64,000 nucleotides of DNA, taken from contig NZ_JAIMFO010000005.1 of the NCBI RefSeq assembly GCF_019795105.1, positions 304,389-368,388 of the forward strand, in the 5' to 3' direction. This document shows positions 35,069 through 44,275 of this stretch, piece after piece. The stretch comes from Collinsella ureilytica. Its GTDB lineage: Bacteria > Actinomycetota > Coriobacteriia > Coriobacteriales > Coriobacteriaceae. The first letter of the stretch is position 1, and every line of letters begins with the position of its first letter. The notes under the pieces were generated by a model, which did no database searches, was not told the DNA's origin, and saw nothing but the letters and a program-made list of their open reading frames with translations. Both the position numbers and the translations under genes were made by a program.

Positions 35069-36319
35069 TTAGAACTCGGGATACAACGGATGCCCCGCCA
35101 ATAGCTCGCGCACACGTGCCGCAATCTCCACCTGGGCTGCTTCGTCGCCTGCCTGAAATACCGCGCGAGCAATAAGGCTGCCCACCTCGCGGAACTCCTC
35201 TGCCGTAAAGCCGCGCGCTGTGCCAGCAGCCGACCCCACACGAATGCCACTTGTTACAAAGGGAGAGCGCGGATCTCCAGGAATTGCATTCTTGTTCACC
35301 GTAATGCCAGCATCCTCAAGAATTCGCTCAGCGTCTTTTCCGGTCACACCACTCTCGGTAAGATCCACCAAGCAGAGGTGATTATCAGTACCACCAGAGA
35401 CCAGCCGCAGGCCGCCCTCAGCAATTCCCTCGCCTAAAGCTGCTGCGTTTTCTACCACGTTCTCAATATACTCGGCAAACTCCGGACGGAGCGCCTCGCC
35501 AAAAGCGACGGCCTTACCAGCAATAACATGCATGAGAGGGCCGCCTTGTGTGCCCGGGAATACCGCCTTGTCAATCGCGTGTGCAATCTCTTCGTCATTG
35601 GACAAAATGAAGCCGCCGCGAGGACCGCGCAAGGTTTTATGGCTCGTGGAAGTTACCACATCGGCATGGGGCATAGGAGAAGGATGTGCGCCCGTTGCTA
35701 CGAGGCCAGCGATGTGAGCCATATCCACCATGAAGCGCGCGCCTACCGCATGGGCAATGGAGGCCATGCGCTCAAAATCGATAACGCGCGGATATGCCGA
35801 AGCGCCACCCACAATGAGTGCCGGGCGCTCCTTTTGAGCAAGCCGCTCGAGCTCGTTGTAATCAATGGTCTCCGTCTCAAGATCCAAACCATACGGGATA
35901 AAACGATAAAGCTTTCCAGAAAAATTGACCGGACTGCCATGTGTGAGGTGTCCGCCTTGGTCAAGACTCATGCCTAAGACGGTGTCTCCCGGCTTAATAA
36001 GCGCTGCATAGGCAGCCAGGTTAGCGTTGGCACCACAGTGCGGTTGAACATTTGCGAACGCACAACCAAAGAGCTCGCAGGCACGTTTGCGTGCGAGGTC
36101 TTCAACAATGTCTACCTTCTCGCAACCGCCATAGTAGCGACGGCCAGGATAACCCTCAGCGTACTTGTTGGTAAGCACGCTTCCGGTAGCTTCCATGACC
36201 GCAGGGCTGGTGAAATTTTCAGAAGCGATCAACTCAATCGTTCCGCGCTGGCGGGTGAGCTCCTGATCGAGTGCTGCTGCCACGTCGGGGTCATGCTTTC
36301 TGAGATGAGCAAGTTCCAT
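35069..36319 (-). CDS. glyA: serine hydroxymethyltransferase
   Basis: A 416-residue PLP enzyme interconverting serine and glycine with tetrahydrofolate, the main source of one-carbon units. Motifs: [51 protein letters not shown] and the PLP lysine in [14 protein letters not shown] near residue 226. Length is normal. ATG 36319 has AAGGAGG 5 nt before it; an in-frame start at 36385 is unsupported. Confidence 0.97.
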   Translation of the reverse strand: MELAHLRKHDPDVAAALDQELTRQRGTIELIASENFTSPAVMEATGSVLTNKYAEGYPGRRYYGGCEKVDIVEDLARKRACELFGCAFANVQPHCGANANLAAYAALIKPGDTVLGMSLDQGGHLTHGSPVNFSGKLYRFIPYGLDLETETIDYNELERLAQKERPALIVGGASAYPRVIDFERMASIAHAVGARFMVDMAHIAGLVATGAHPSPMPHADVVTSTSHKTLRGPRGGFILSNDEEIAHAIDKAVFPGTQGGPLMHVIAGKAVAFGEALRPEFAEYIENVVENAAALGEGIAEGGLRLVSGGTDNHLCLVDLTESGVTGKDAERILEDAGITVNKNAIPGDPRSPFVTSGIRVGSAAGTARGFTAEEFREVGSLIARAVFQAGDEAAQVEIAARVRELLAGHPLYPEF

Positions 36320-36589
36320 GGAGCCTCCTTGAGTCAGCGGCGCGCGTGCGCCGACGAGTCTGCACGTACTGTGTTGGATACCCATACGGCAGCATCCATT
36401 GCAGCAACTGACTCAGTTGTCCAAGTCCTTACAAATCTGGTATCAGCAAGGGTGCTAACACTCGGTTTAAGAACAGTATTGCTATGTGCAAAGGACAAGG
36501 CTCATAAGAGAATGTGGCTCGTGCAGAAACGAGACTCATGAGAGGTAAAGGCTCGTCTGTGCACGCCGGCTACGCAGCAAGAAGAGCAA

Positions 36590-36611
36590 AAAGCCCCCAA
36601 GCGGGGGCTTT
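36590..36611 (-). terminator. terminator of tRNA-Leu(CAG)
   Basis: aaagccccc and gggggcttt form a 9-bp stem with a short loop, with TTTTTGC following on the minus strand, 10 bp after the tRNA. The preceding gap (36320-36589) holds no gene. Confidence 0.85.
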
Positions 36612-36620
36612 GCAATCAAA

Positions 36621-36707
36621 TGGTGCGGGCGAAAGGACTTGAACCTTCACGAGCCGGAGCTCATATGGACCTGAACCATACGCGTCTGCCAATTCCGCCA
36701 CGCCCGC
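36621..36707 (-). tRNA. tRNA-Leu (anticodon CAG)
   Basis: Acceptor GCGGGCG/CGCCCGC, anticodon stem TATGG/CCATA with loop TTCAGGT (anticodon CAG), a long variable arm (class II), T-loop GGTTCAAGTCC and encoded CCA. Confidence 0.95.
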
Positions 36708-36794
36708 AAGCGTTGGTAACTATACACGAGCAGCGGCTCCTTGGCTAGATGGTTTTTACGACTCATCATGAGCGGGCTGGCAACGAGCATATGC

Positions 36795-37637
36795 TCAACG
36801 CTGGCGAGCGCGTACGCGAATCCCTTCCGGATCGAGATATTCCTCAAGAGCAAAGAAATACGTACGCAGATCATCCACACTGCTGCCCCTAGCAATGCCA
36901 CGGTGCATGCTGGAGAGGTTCACGAAATACGCTCGCTCACGAGCATGCGCTCCTGCCAACCGTACATGCATACGACCCGCTGCACCCTCACGAACCGCAC
37001 AGCGCGTTAAGTTTGCCAGCTCAAAACGATCAGTTGCCCCAAAAGAAGTGAGTGAAATCGCATCTGGCTCAATCAGAATCTCGCGAGGATACGCATGCCC
37101 TATAAAGGTTCGCATGGCTGTATACACACCGGCAACGATCATCACCACACTCGCCACATGCACAAACAGAGCTGCCCCGCCTGTAAAGTCTGGGCGCATG
37201 ACCAGGATAGCTGCACCCAGCAAGGGAAAAACGAGGGACGCATAGCCGGGGATGAGCACCTCAGAGCGATAGGTCGCTGCATCAACAACCCATCTACCTA
37301 TGGGTGGAGCTGGCAAAGACGCACCTCTTCTACCGAATGGCGGTACAGAAGGCACCTCTGCTGTTTGGTCTGTGGTCTCGTTAACCTGGAATTCGATTTC
37401 TGTACCAGAGCCCTCAAGCCGCAGCATAGTTGAGCGAACATCAGAGAGTTCCTGGTCTGTAACCCAAGATGCCTGGGAGGGAAGCTCCACAGGTGCCCCC
37501 ACGTCGCTCTGGCGCTCCCACTCAGCAGGCCGCTCCACATCGCACGTCTTCGTGTCGTCGCCTAAGCCATCGCGCGACTTCACACTGCCGCCCAAGCCGT
37601 CACGCGCCTGCGTATCGTCGCTCACGCGTTTCGCCAT
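36795..37637 (-). CDS. hypothetical membrane protein with a repetitive N-terminus
   Basis: A 280-residue protein. Residues 1-35 contain a duplicated RDGLG/DDT/VKS pattern encoded by near-repeats at 37540-37625; residues 35-115 are polar; two membrane helices lie near 128-150 and 158-178; the C-terminal 100 residues form a cytoplasmic domain (REILIEPDAISLTSFGATDR) resembling PH-like membrane-associated domains only in general character. The ATG lies 6 bp after the stop of the PTS IIC gene, so it is translated from the same mRNA. Function unknown. Confidence 0.78.
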   Translation of the reverse strand: MAKRVSDDTQARDGLGGSVKSRDGLGDDTKTCDVERPAEWERQSDVGAPVELPSQASWVTDQELSDVRSTMLRLEGSGTEIEFQVNETTDQTAEVPSVPPFGRRGASLPAPPIGRWVVDAATYRSEVLIPGYASLVFPLLGAAILVMRPDFTGGAALFVHVASVVMIVAGVYTAMRTFIGHAYPREILIEPDAISLTSFGATDRFELANLTRCAVREGAAGRMHVRLAGAHARERAYFVNLSSMHRGIARGSSVDDLRTYFFALEEYLDPEGIRVRARQR

Positions 37638-37643
37638 TAAACG

Positions 37644-39062
37644 TCACGCCGCCTCGTGCATCTCATCGTGCAACTCACGCGCTTCTTTTAGAATCCGGCT
37701 GCGATTCCAAAGCGCCAACGCCGCTGCCCCGACTCCCGTTACGCCTAGGCAGAGCCAGCCGTTCATATCGCCCAAGAATACGAAAATGAAGGTCAGCGGA
37801 TTCGCGCCATCGCACAAAGAAGAAATCTGTGCGGATGCCGTACCAGCGTACTTGGCAATATCAAATCCAGATTGCAGAGCAGCTGTTGTTTGGAACGGCG
37901 CCATATAGGTAGAAATCAAAAGGCCGATCGCCAGCACCACCACACCAACGATCAGGCCGCGAAAACCGTTTTGCCCAACAATCGGCGTCACCAACACGAG
38001 CATATAGGTAGCAGTTGCTAGATCGCCAAACGGAATGACCTGGTTACCCAAAGGCTGTAGCACCACAGCAAGCAGCAGCATTACAGGAATTAAGATCAGC
38101 GCCATCGAAAGCGTTACTGGATTACCCACGCCTACAGCAGAGTCCAAACCAATATAAATGCGCCCACGGTTCTTCAGGCGTTTTTGAATGAACTCAGACG
38201 CTGCGTCTGAAATAGGCAGCAAGCCTTCCATGAGCAAGGATGCCATACGCGGAATAAGGACCAAAACCGCGCCCAGAGAGATTCCAAGAACCAGAATCTT
38301 TGTAATGGAGCCAGCGACATCTGCCGGATCAAAATATGCAACTGCACCGATAACGATACCAATGACGGTGCCCACAAACAGCGGCTCACCGAACACGCCA
38401 AACTTGCGCTGCATTGCCTCAACATCAAGGTTGATATCGCGCACACCCGGAATTCTATCAATGAGGGCGTTCACCGCCATTGCAATTGGGGCAAACGCGG
38501 CAGTAAAGCCGTGCGGCAACGAAACTCCTGGCATACCTAAAGACTTCTCAACCTGTGGAGCGGTAATATCACCCAAAATGAGAACAATCACCATGTTGAT
38601 AACAGCGGCAGCAAAGCCAAAGGCCAGGTTATCAGTGATAATCGCCACGATCGAGCCCGTAAATGCAAAATGCCAGTAGTTCCAAATATCTACGTCCACC
38701 GTTTGTGTGGTGTTCGTCAGGAGCATAATCACGTTCACTAATAGGCCAAGCGGGATGATCAGCGAGCCTATTGTTGAGCCCATAGCGATTGCTGCTGAGG
38801 CAGGCCAGCCCACGTCGATGATAGAAAGTGAGAGGCCAAAGCGCTCGACCATTGTCTCAACAGCTGGAGCAAGGTTCACGCCGAGCAGATTATTAATTAC
38901 CAGGGTTAAACCAATGAATCCCACGCCGACCATCAAGCCAGCTTTGAGACTCTTGCTAAAGCCTCCACCTAAACAAACGCCGATAATCGTGATGATGATC
39001 GGCATCATCACCGATACACCTAATCCTTGTATGAAGGTAAAAATACCGAGCAGAGCTTCCAT
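37644..39062 (-). CDS. galactitol-type PTS membrane subunit IIC (first locus)
   Basis: A 472-residue permease of the GatC family with about 10-12 membrane helices. Family landmarks: VDVDIWNYWHFAFTGSIV, EGLLPISDAASEFIQKR, and IGLDSAVGVGNPVTLSMALI. It works with the IIB protein encoded 214 bp upstream. No IIA gene is present here; IIA may be supplied by the second galactitol-type operon at 59.7-63.9 kb. Start 39062 has GGAAGGAAG upstream. Substrate (a polyol or pentitol) cannot be fixed from sequence. Confidence 0.93.
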   Translation of the reverse strand: MEALLGIFTFIQGLGVSVMMPIIITIIGVCLGGGFSKSLKAGLMVGVGFIGLTLVINNLLGVNLAPAVETMVERFGLSLSIIDVGWPASAAIAMGSTIGSLIIPLGLLVNVIMLLTNTTQTVDVDIWNYWHFAFTGSIVAIITDNLAFGFAAAVINMVIVLILGDITAPQVEKSLGMPGVSLPHGFTAAFAPIAMAVNALIDRIPGVRDINLDVEAMQRKFGVFGEPLFVGTVIGIVIGAVAYFDPADVAGSITKILVLGISLGAVLVLIPRMASLLMEGLLPISDAASEFIQKRLKNRGRIYIGLDSAVGVGNPVTLSMALILIPVMLLLAVVLQPLGNQVIPFGDLATATYMLVLVTPIVGQNGFRGLIVGVVVLAIGLLISTYMAPFQTTAALQSGFDIAKYAGTASAQISSLCDGANPLTFIFVFLGDMNGWLCLGVTGVGAAALALWNRSRILKEARELHDEMHEAA

Positions 39063-39276
39063 ATTTGCTTCCTTCCCTCAATGAACGGAGGTGTGTGAGC
39101 ATACAGACAGACATATCCTGTACGTACTGGCGTGTCAGCATCGCGATCGGTCGTGGCTCTTGTAAGCGAAAACGCGCGGTGTGCATTGGGGCGCCAGAGC
39201 TACCCGGCACATGTAGCGCTCCGAAGCATCAGAGCCGCGAGCAGGTCAGGTAGTTGCCTACCAACCTGCCGAGCTC

Positions 39277-39561
39277 CTAGCCAGCCAGGGCTTCCAGAAT
39301 CTGCTTCTCAGCATCGGCCTTTCCTATGCCGGTCAAAAATGGAACGCCACTCACAAATGCGCAGGAAAGCCCCGCGGGAGCAACCGTCGTAGCAACCAGA
39401 AGGTCAGCATCAGAGCACTGAGCAGCTGCCTCAGAAATAGAGCACTGCACGATGCGATATTGCCCTCGGTAGTCATTCTCATCGAGCAGAGTAGCCACCT
39501 TGTTAGCAACGGCCGTAGAAGTAGCAACGCCAGATCCACACGCGAGCACAATCTTCTTCAT
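39277..39561 (-). CDS. galactitol-type PTS IIB subunit (first locus)
   Basis: A 94-residue cytosolic phosphocarrier: MKKIVLACGSGVATSTAVAN holds the phosphorylated Cys9 in the CGSGVATS loop. AGGAGAG lies before the ATG at 39561 (an upstream in-frame start at 39582 is less likely). It precedes the IIC gene in the same direction. Confidence 0.93.
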   Translation of the reverse strand: MKKIVLACGSGVATSTAVANKVATLLDENDYRGQYRIVQCSISEAAAQCSDADLLVATTVAPAGLSCAFVSGVPFLTGIGKADAEKQILEALAG

Positions 39562-39706
39562 AGCACTCTCCTTTTTAGACAATACGTCTCTACTAGTGTA
39601 CGTCCTTGGTATCCTGAATCAATCCTCAGTTGATAGCGCAACGGCATCCCCTACCCTCATTAGGCGGATAAATAATTGGGCGCTTTCGGGCTTTGTTACA
39701 GTGTTT

Positions 39707-39855
39707 TTCAAGCTTGCACAGCAAGCTGCTACCTCGTTCAAGCTTGTACAGCATGCGGAGGCTTCTTTCAAGCTTGCATAGCCTGTTGTTACACATCCGA
39801 AGGAGGTCTTTAAATAAGACCTTTCAAACTTGAACAGTCTGTTGTTGCAAATTCC
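39707..39855. repeat. 30-nt tandem repeat in the 648-bp gap before the SDR gene
   Basis: Units starting ttcaagcttgcacagc at 39707, 39737 and 39767, and a diverged fourth at 39823 (ttcaaacttgaacagt). Between units three and four is a hairpin aggtctt-taaat-aagacct. The remainder of 39562-40209 holds no supported gene. Confidence 0.8.
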
Positions 39856-40209
39856 TGGCTTTTATTTTTTGCTACATGTTTTTCAGATAGGACGTGGGCG
39901 ATTTTTATTGGCATGGCGATCTCTGATTATTTCTATGTTCTGTTTTATGTTTGCGAAACGTAACGAAAAGAAACTGAGAATGATTATGAGTTTAATGCCG
40001 TCACGCCTATAATGAAGAGAAGCAAGCAACATGGGTTAGATTCGCTTTCTTTAGTGGTGCTGCTTGCGGGCACTGCGTCGGCAGTGCATTGCGTAGACAA
40101 AGTAGGAAACATTACAGGTACTGCAACTTATCTCAAAAGCACTTGTAGTACGATAAGCACTATACGTGCAGGTGAGTACATATAAACACAGCAAGAGAAG
40201 GGTAGAAAC

Positions 40210-40980
40210 ATGCAGTTTAAAGACAAAATTGTTCTTCTAACAGGAGCGAGCTCAGGTGTCGGCTTTGAAGCTGCGCTGCTTTTTGCAGCAGAAGGAGCCA
40301 AGGTATATGCCGTTGCCAGAAGAGTAGAGAGGTTGCAAAAGCTAGTTGAAAAAAGCAAATCTGAAGGCTACCCCGGTGAGATCATCCTGGCAGCGGGCGA
40401 TGTTGGCAAAAAAGAAGACGTTGAAAAGGTTATTGCAACCATTGAATCCCAAGAGGGAAAGCTTGACGTATTAGCGTGTAACGCTGGCGTTATGGATAAA
40501 TTTGAGCCGATTACTAATCTATCAGAGGAAAGCTTTGACTGGATTATGAATGTCAATGTAAAAGGAAATGCAAGGCTCTTTAAGTATGCTATTCCCCTGA
40601 TGAAAGATGGTGGCAGTATTGTAGTGACTTCCTCCATTGCAGGCATACGCGGTGGTAAAGCCGGTGCTGCTTATACTATGTCCAAGCATGCCCTAAACGG
40701 TCTCGTAAAAAATACAGCCGCCATGTATGGCAATAAGAATATCCGCTGCAATGCCGTTGCACCGGGAGGTATTGCTACCGAGATGGTAACAAGCTTAACA
40801 GCTCCTGATGCAGGTATTGATACCGAAGGTATGGAGGTAATTGGCAGAGGCGCAAATATCAATAAGATGAGCGCTTCAGCAAAAGAGATCGCCGAGAACC
40901 TTGTATTTTTGGCTTCCGATCATGCCTCAAACATCAATGGCCTGATTTTGGTTTCCGATGGTGGCCTAACCAATATGTAA
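40210..40980 (+). CDS. short-chain dehydrogenase/reductase
   Basis: A 256-residue Rossmann-fold NAD(P)-dependent oxidoreductase. Cofactor motif TGASSGVGFE at 12-21, NAGV motif near 93, catalytic Ser in VVTSSIAG near 141, YTMSK (Tyr/Lys) near 155-159, and a C-terminal ASDHASNINGLILVSDGG typical of the FabG-like group. AAGGGTAG precedes the ATG. Single gene followed by its own terminator; substrate unknown. Codon use looks more A/T-rich than its neighbours, so acquisition is possible. Confidence 0.93.
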   Translation: MQFKDKIVLLTGASSGVGFEAALLFAAEGAKVYAVARRVERLQKLVEKSKSEGYPGEIILAAGDVGKKEDVEKVIATIESQEGKLDVLACNAGVMDKFEPITNLSEESFDWIMNVNVKGNARLFKYAIPLMKDGGSIVVTSSIAGIRGGKAGAAYTMSKHALNGLVKNTAAMYGNKNIRCNAVAPGGIATEMVTSLTAPDAGIDTEGMEVIGRGANINKMSASAKEIAENLVFLASDHASNINGLILVSDGGLTNM

Positions 40981-41054
40981 GCAATAAAAGCAGCAGGTAA
41001 AGTGCTGTAATCCTGCTCAATGCATTCCCACAAGCATTACTGAGCAATTAAATT

Positions 41055-41096
41055 CTCTCCAGATGTAGGCGTTTATTACATCTGGAGAGTTTTTAT
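41055..41096 (+). terminator. terminator of the SDR gene
   Basis: Perfect 13-bp arms ctctccagatgta (41055-41067) and tacatctggagag (41077-41089), followed by TTTTTATT. Confidence 0.92.
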
Positions 41097-41179
41097 TGCA
41101 AAGCGTCAAGCTTGGATTATAGTTTGTGCGACAAACTTAGCTTCTTTAACGGTCAAGCCGTGCTAGACTTATCACTCGT

Positions 41180-41263
41180 GGGGGCGTGGCGGAACGGCAT
41201 ACGCAGGAGACTTAAAATCTTCGGCCTTCGGGATTGTGGGTTCGAATCCCACCGCCCCCACCA
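41180..41263 (+). tRNA. tRNA-Leu (anticodon TAA)
   Basis: Acceptor GGGGGCG/CGCCCCC, anticodon loop CTTAAAA (anticodon TAA), class II variable arm, T-loop GGTTCGAATCC, and encoded CCA at 41261-41263. Its 3' half is copied several times immediately downstream. Confidence 0.95.
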
Positions 41264-41405
41264 TCTGAGCTTGAACCGCACTGCCCATCTGAGCTCGAAT
41301 CCCGCCGCCCTTTCACTATCTGGGTGCGAATTCCATTGCCTCCACCATCAGGCTCGAATCTCGACGCCTCCACCATCTGGAGTCGAATTCCGTCGCCCTC
41401 CCGCC
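41264..41405 (+). repeat. degenerate tandem copies of the tRNA-Leu 3' half
   Basis: Five diverged copies of the segment spanning T-loop to CCA (tcgaatcccaccgcccccac type) follow the tRNA; the cgaa/tgaa core recurs at 41243 (in the tRNA), 41273, 41296, 41327, 41355 and 41384, spacing 23-31 nt. The copies lack a cloverleaf and are not tRNA genes. Confidence 0.85.
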
Positions 41406-41463
41406 ATCCTTACTATGTGTGAATAGCTGTAGGGCTCGCCGGTCAATGCTTTGTTGAGCCTGG

Positions 41464-42639
41464 CTACGAGAGCTTGGGCACCCAATCAATCGGCGAAGTT
41501 CCGTGCTCCAGCACGTGAGCTGCCACAAGAGCAAGTCCAGTCAGGATTCCACCCTCGCTGACCGTCAACTCACTCATTCCTGCTGTTTGCACGAGCGCTT
41601 CCACAATCAGCGCGCCGCCCAAAATCACCGGCGCGCGCTTAGGTTGAATACCGGGCATGTTGACGATCTCTTCAACTCGCTTATATGAGAGTCGGTCAAT
41701 CATGCTGCGAATATCATCTAAGGTCAGCGTTGAGAGATGGACAGCATGAGAATCGTAAACCTGCATGCCTTTCAACATGGCCACCAACGTGGTAACCGTT
41801 CCCCCAACCGCAACAAGCCGCTCGGGCACGTGATGGCACTTTGGCACATATGCCTGCTCTGGGGCGTTCGCGCATTTCGGCAGGCGTGCATTCTCTGGGA
41901 CAGGTGCGTCATCCACTACACATGCACCCTCCGATACACATGCACCCTCCGATACGCATGCGCCCGCTGTCGCAAGTGAGCCCTCCGATACCTGCGAGAA
42001 CTCTGGTCCGTACGCCCGCTCTTCCTCGCGCGTACGCGGTTCAGAAAACTGAGCCCAATACTGCTCAAATGCCCTGCGTGCAGCTGTTGCGGCTGCAGCG
42101 ATCTGCTCCGCAGTTGCTGGCGCTGGCGTGAGATAGCGCTCAGTCAGGCGACGGCACCCCATATCGATCGACGCAACGGCACCGAAAGCAAGCTGAGCGG
42201 GCGGCTGCAGCACACCTGTGGCAATCTCAGTTGAACCTCCACCAGAATCTGCCACCGCAATACGCTGACCAGGCATACCGCCCGCAACACCTAAAAAAGA
42301 AAGCGTGGCCTCAACCGTTCCAGGAATCACCGTGGGCTTAAACCCCAAAGCCTCAAGGCTGCCGAGCAACTGCGATCCGTTCGTCGCATCTCGCGCAGCA
42401 CTCGTAAGCGTCATCAGGGTTGCCTCTGGCGCAAACTCGGCGATCTCGCCCGCAAAGCTTTTGCATGCCAGAAGAACCCTCTCAATCGCAGTATCTAAGA
42501 GAGCACCCGTGGCATCCACGCCCTCACCTAGGTCGGTAATACGCGTCCGGCGCATCTCAGATACGACGCGTCCTTCGCGCACATACGCAAGCGACAACCG
42601 CGACGAAACGGTTCCAATATCTACCGCTGCAACGCGCAC
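41464..42639 (-). CDS. Ppx/GppA family phosphatase with a repeat insertion
   Basis: A 391-residue ASKHA-fold enzyme of the exopolyphosphatase / pppGpp phosphatase family. Motifs: VAAVDIGTVSSRLSLAYV at the N-terminus, TSAARDATNG, VADSGGGSTEIATG (phosphate-binding) and VAVGGTVTTLVAM. Residues about 217-270 (Ala/Cys/Val/Glu/Pro-rich, with the six-residue unit ACVSEG repeated) interrupt the conserved fold and are encoded by tandem repeats. The GTG at 42639 is the likely start: GAGGAGG lies 5 nt before it and it begins exactly at the conserved domain. It follows the DivIC-like gene by 31 bp. Confidence 0.88.
   Translation of the reverse strand: MRVAAVDIGTVSSRLSLAYVREGRVVSEMRRTRITDLGEGVDATGALLDTAIERVLLACKSFAGEIAEFAPEATLMTLTSAARDATNGSQLLGSLEALGFKPTVIPGTVEATLSFLGVAGGMPGQRIAVADSGGGSTEIATGVLQPPAQLAFGAVASIDMGCRRLTERYLTPAPATAEQIAAAATAARRAFEQYWAQFSEPRTREEERAYGPEFSQVSEGSLATAGACVSEGACVSEGACVVDDAPVPENARLPKCANAPEQAYVPKCHHVPERLVAVGGTVTTLVAMLKGMQVYDSHAVHLSTLTLDDIRSMIDRLSYKRVEEIVNMPGIQPKRAPVILGGALIVEALVQTAGMSELTVSEGGILTGLALVAAHVLEHGTSPIDWVPKLS
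41830..41992. repeat. 18- and 21-nt repeats inside the Ppx/GppA gene
   Basis: Two identical 18-mers, cacatgcaccctccgata at 41919-41936 and 41937-41954, sit in a longer degenerate array of similar units (for example cgcatgcgcccgctgtcg at 41955). Frame is kept. Confidence 0.8.
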
Positions 42640-42670
42640 TTTTGCCTCCTCTATAGAAGGGATTGCGAGG

Positions 42671-44275
42671 TCAGCGGCTTCCACTCTTGGCGCGCGAGTC
42701 GCTTTTCGAGTCTCCCTTGGAAGTACCTTGTGAATCACCGCTGGAACTTGAGCCAGCATCGGCTGCTGACCCGGATGCCGATCCTACCGCTGAACCGTCT
42801 GCTGACCCGGTATCACCATGTCCCGTTGAAACAACCGCCTGGCCCTCAACGCCCGTAAAGAAGAAGAACGCGTCGAGCACCTTGAGATACCATGGCGAAT
42901 TCTCATAAACCGCGCGCATCGCACGCTCTACCTCGGCAGACGTTGTTGGCTCGTCGTCTTTATGCTTTTTGTTGGCTCGGGACTTATCCTTGTCCTGCTT
43001 GGCTTCGGCATCGCTGCCCTTGCCTCCATCAGCGCTGCCAGACTCACCAGCGCCCTTCGCATCTGCATGCTGCTCAGCTTCGGCTGACACATCAGAGGAG
43101 CCATTATTACTTGCGCTCTGATCGGCGTTTGCTGCATCGCCAGCATGCTCTCCGGAAGGCTCTGTACCCTGTGCATCACCGTCTGTGCCATTTGATTGAG
43201 TGTGCATTCCACCGGGGGTAAGACCAGCAGCAGTAGCCGCAGCAGCTGCGGCAGCGGCCTGGCTCGATGTTCCCGCGCCACCCAAGAGGCTCGCCAGATC
43301 TACTGATGCTGCATTTGTATCTCCCGGAACTGCTCCAGCGTCCGTATTGGGCTTAGGCTCTGCTGATGCTTGTGTCTCAGGATCAGGCTCTGGTGCCGGT
43401 AGCGGATTGCCCTCATCATCAACGCCCGTAACGGTGATGGTCTGCTCTCCCGCATGCACCATCCCCAGCTCTTTGCGAGCGGTGTCTTCAATCCCCTCTT
43501 TTGATAAGAAGACATCTACCTCTTTTTGGAGGCGCTTGTTATAGCGCTCGCGGATTGCCAATTGCTCGGTCAAGATTGCATGCGACCGCTGAGCGATGTA
43601 GAGGTCGCGCGCGGGCAGGTAGAGCCCGACGAGAATCGCCAGCGCCACAAGGGTACGGAAGAGCACGCGGTATGGCCCGGTCGTAAACGCGTTACACGCG
43701 CGAACGAAGCGATTGTCGCCCGCATATCGCAAAAAGTCAGAAGCTCGCGAGCGGGATCGCCGTGCAGCTCGGGCGTTTGCTGCGGATGCTTGCGTACGTG
43801 CGGTGCGTGCGGTGGTACGCGAACGGCCTCCAGCGGCTTGCGTACGGTCAGTGGCTTGCGTACGGTCGGTAGCACGTGCACGGCTGCCGTGAGCTTCCGT
43901 GCGAATGTCTGCTGCGGACGCTGGTACCTGACGAGCAGAACGTGTGCGACGCCCTCCTTGAGCAGCTGCCCCTTCTTTCGCGCGATCAGCGGTGCGCATG
44001 CGGCGTGCCCCACGAGTGTTTGCTGTACTTGCTTGCCCGCGGTTGTCAGCGGCTTGCGGGCGATTGGTGGCAGCTTGCGTGCGGCTGCCAGCTTGCGAGC
44101 GACCAGCTGATCGGCTCGGCATGGACGCTGCTGGAATAGCAGCAGCTGCCCGAGCAGCCTCGGAGAGATTGCCTGTTGCATCTGGATCCAAGCCAGACGT
44201 ACGCGGGCGGCTGTCAATACCCCCGAAGCCAGCGTGGACTGAGAAGCCTGTTTTGTTTCGAGTCGAAATAGTCAT
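42671..44275 (-). CDS. DivIC/FtsB-like septum formation initiator with very long low-complexity arms
   Basis: A 534-residue protein. The core is a bitopic divisome protein: membrane helix at about 195-217 (RTLVALAILVGLYLPA), coiled coil at about 220-262 and the DivIC/FtsB signature GIEDTARKELGMVHAGE near 268. The N-terminal 190 residues are Arg/Ala/Thr-rich with repeated RTQATD units (18-nt repeats at 43835-43852 and 43853-43870); the C-terminal 240 residues are Ser/Ala/Asp/Gly-rich. Usual family length is 100-200. The core binds FtsL and FtsQ at the septum. ATG 44275 has AAGGCGC upstream, a moderate site. Located upstream of the Ppx/GppA gene, as in many actinobacteria. Confidence 0.85.
   Translation of the reverse strand: MTISTRNKTGFSVHAGFGGIDSRPRTSGLDPDATGNLSEAARAAAAIPAASMPSRSAGRSQAGSRTQAATNRPQAADNRGQASTANTRGARRMRTADRAKEGAAAQGGRRTRSARQVPASAADIRTEAHGSRARATDRTQATDRTQAAGGRSRTTARTARTQASAANARAARRSRSRASDFLRYAGDNRFVRACNAFTTGPYRVLFRTLVALAILVGLYLPARDLYIAQRSHAILTEQLAIRERYNKRLQKEVDVFLSKEGIEDTARKELGMVHAGEQTITVTGVDDEGNPLPAPEPDPETQASAEPKPNTDAGAVPGDTNAASVDLASLLGGAGTSSQAAAAAAAATAAGLTPGGMHTQSNGTDGDAQGTEPSGEHAGDAANADQSASNNGSSDVSAEAEQHADAKGAGESGSADGGKGSDAEAKQDKDKSRANKKHKDDEPTTSAEVERAMRAVYENSPWYLKVLDAFFFFTGVEGQAVVSTGHGDTGSADGSAVGSASGSAADAGSSSSGDSQGTSKGDSKSDSRAKSGSR

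Noticed and set aside
39830-40012. A 60-codon hydrophobic frame before the SDR gene
   Set aside because: It begins within the 30-nt repeat region, has no ribosome site and shows no recognisable protein features.
41264-41405. Additional tRNA genes after tRNA-Leu
   Set aside because: Only the T-loop and acceptor half is copied; no anticodon or D arm is present.
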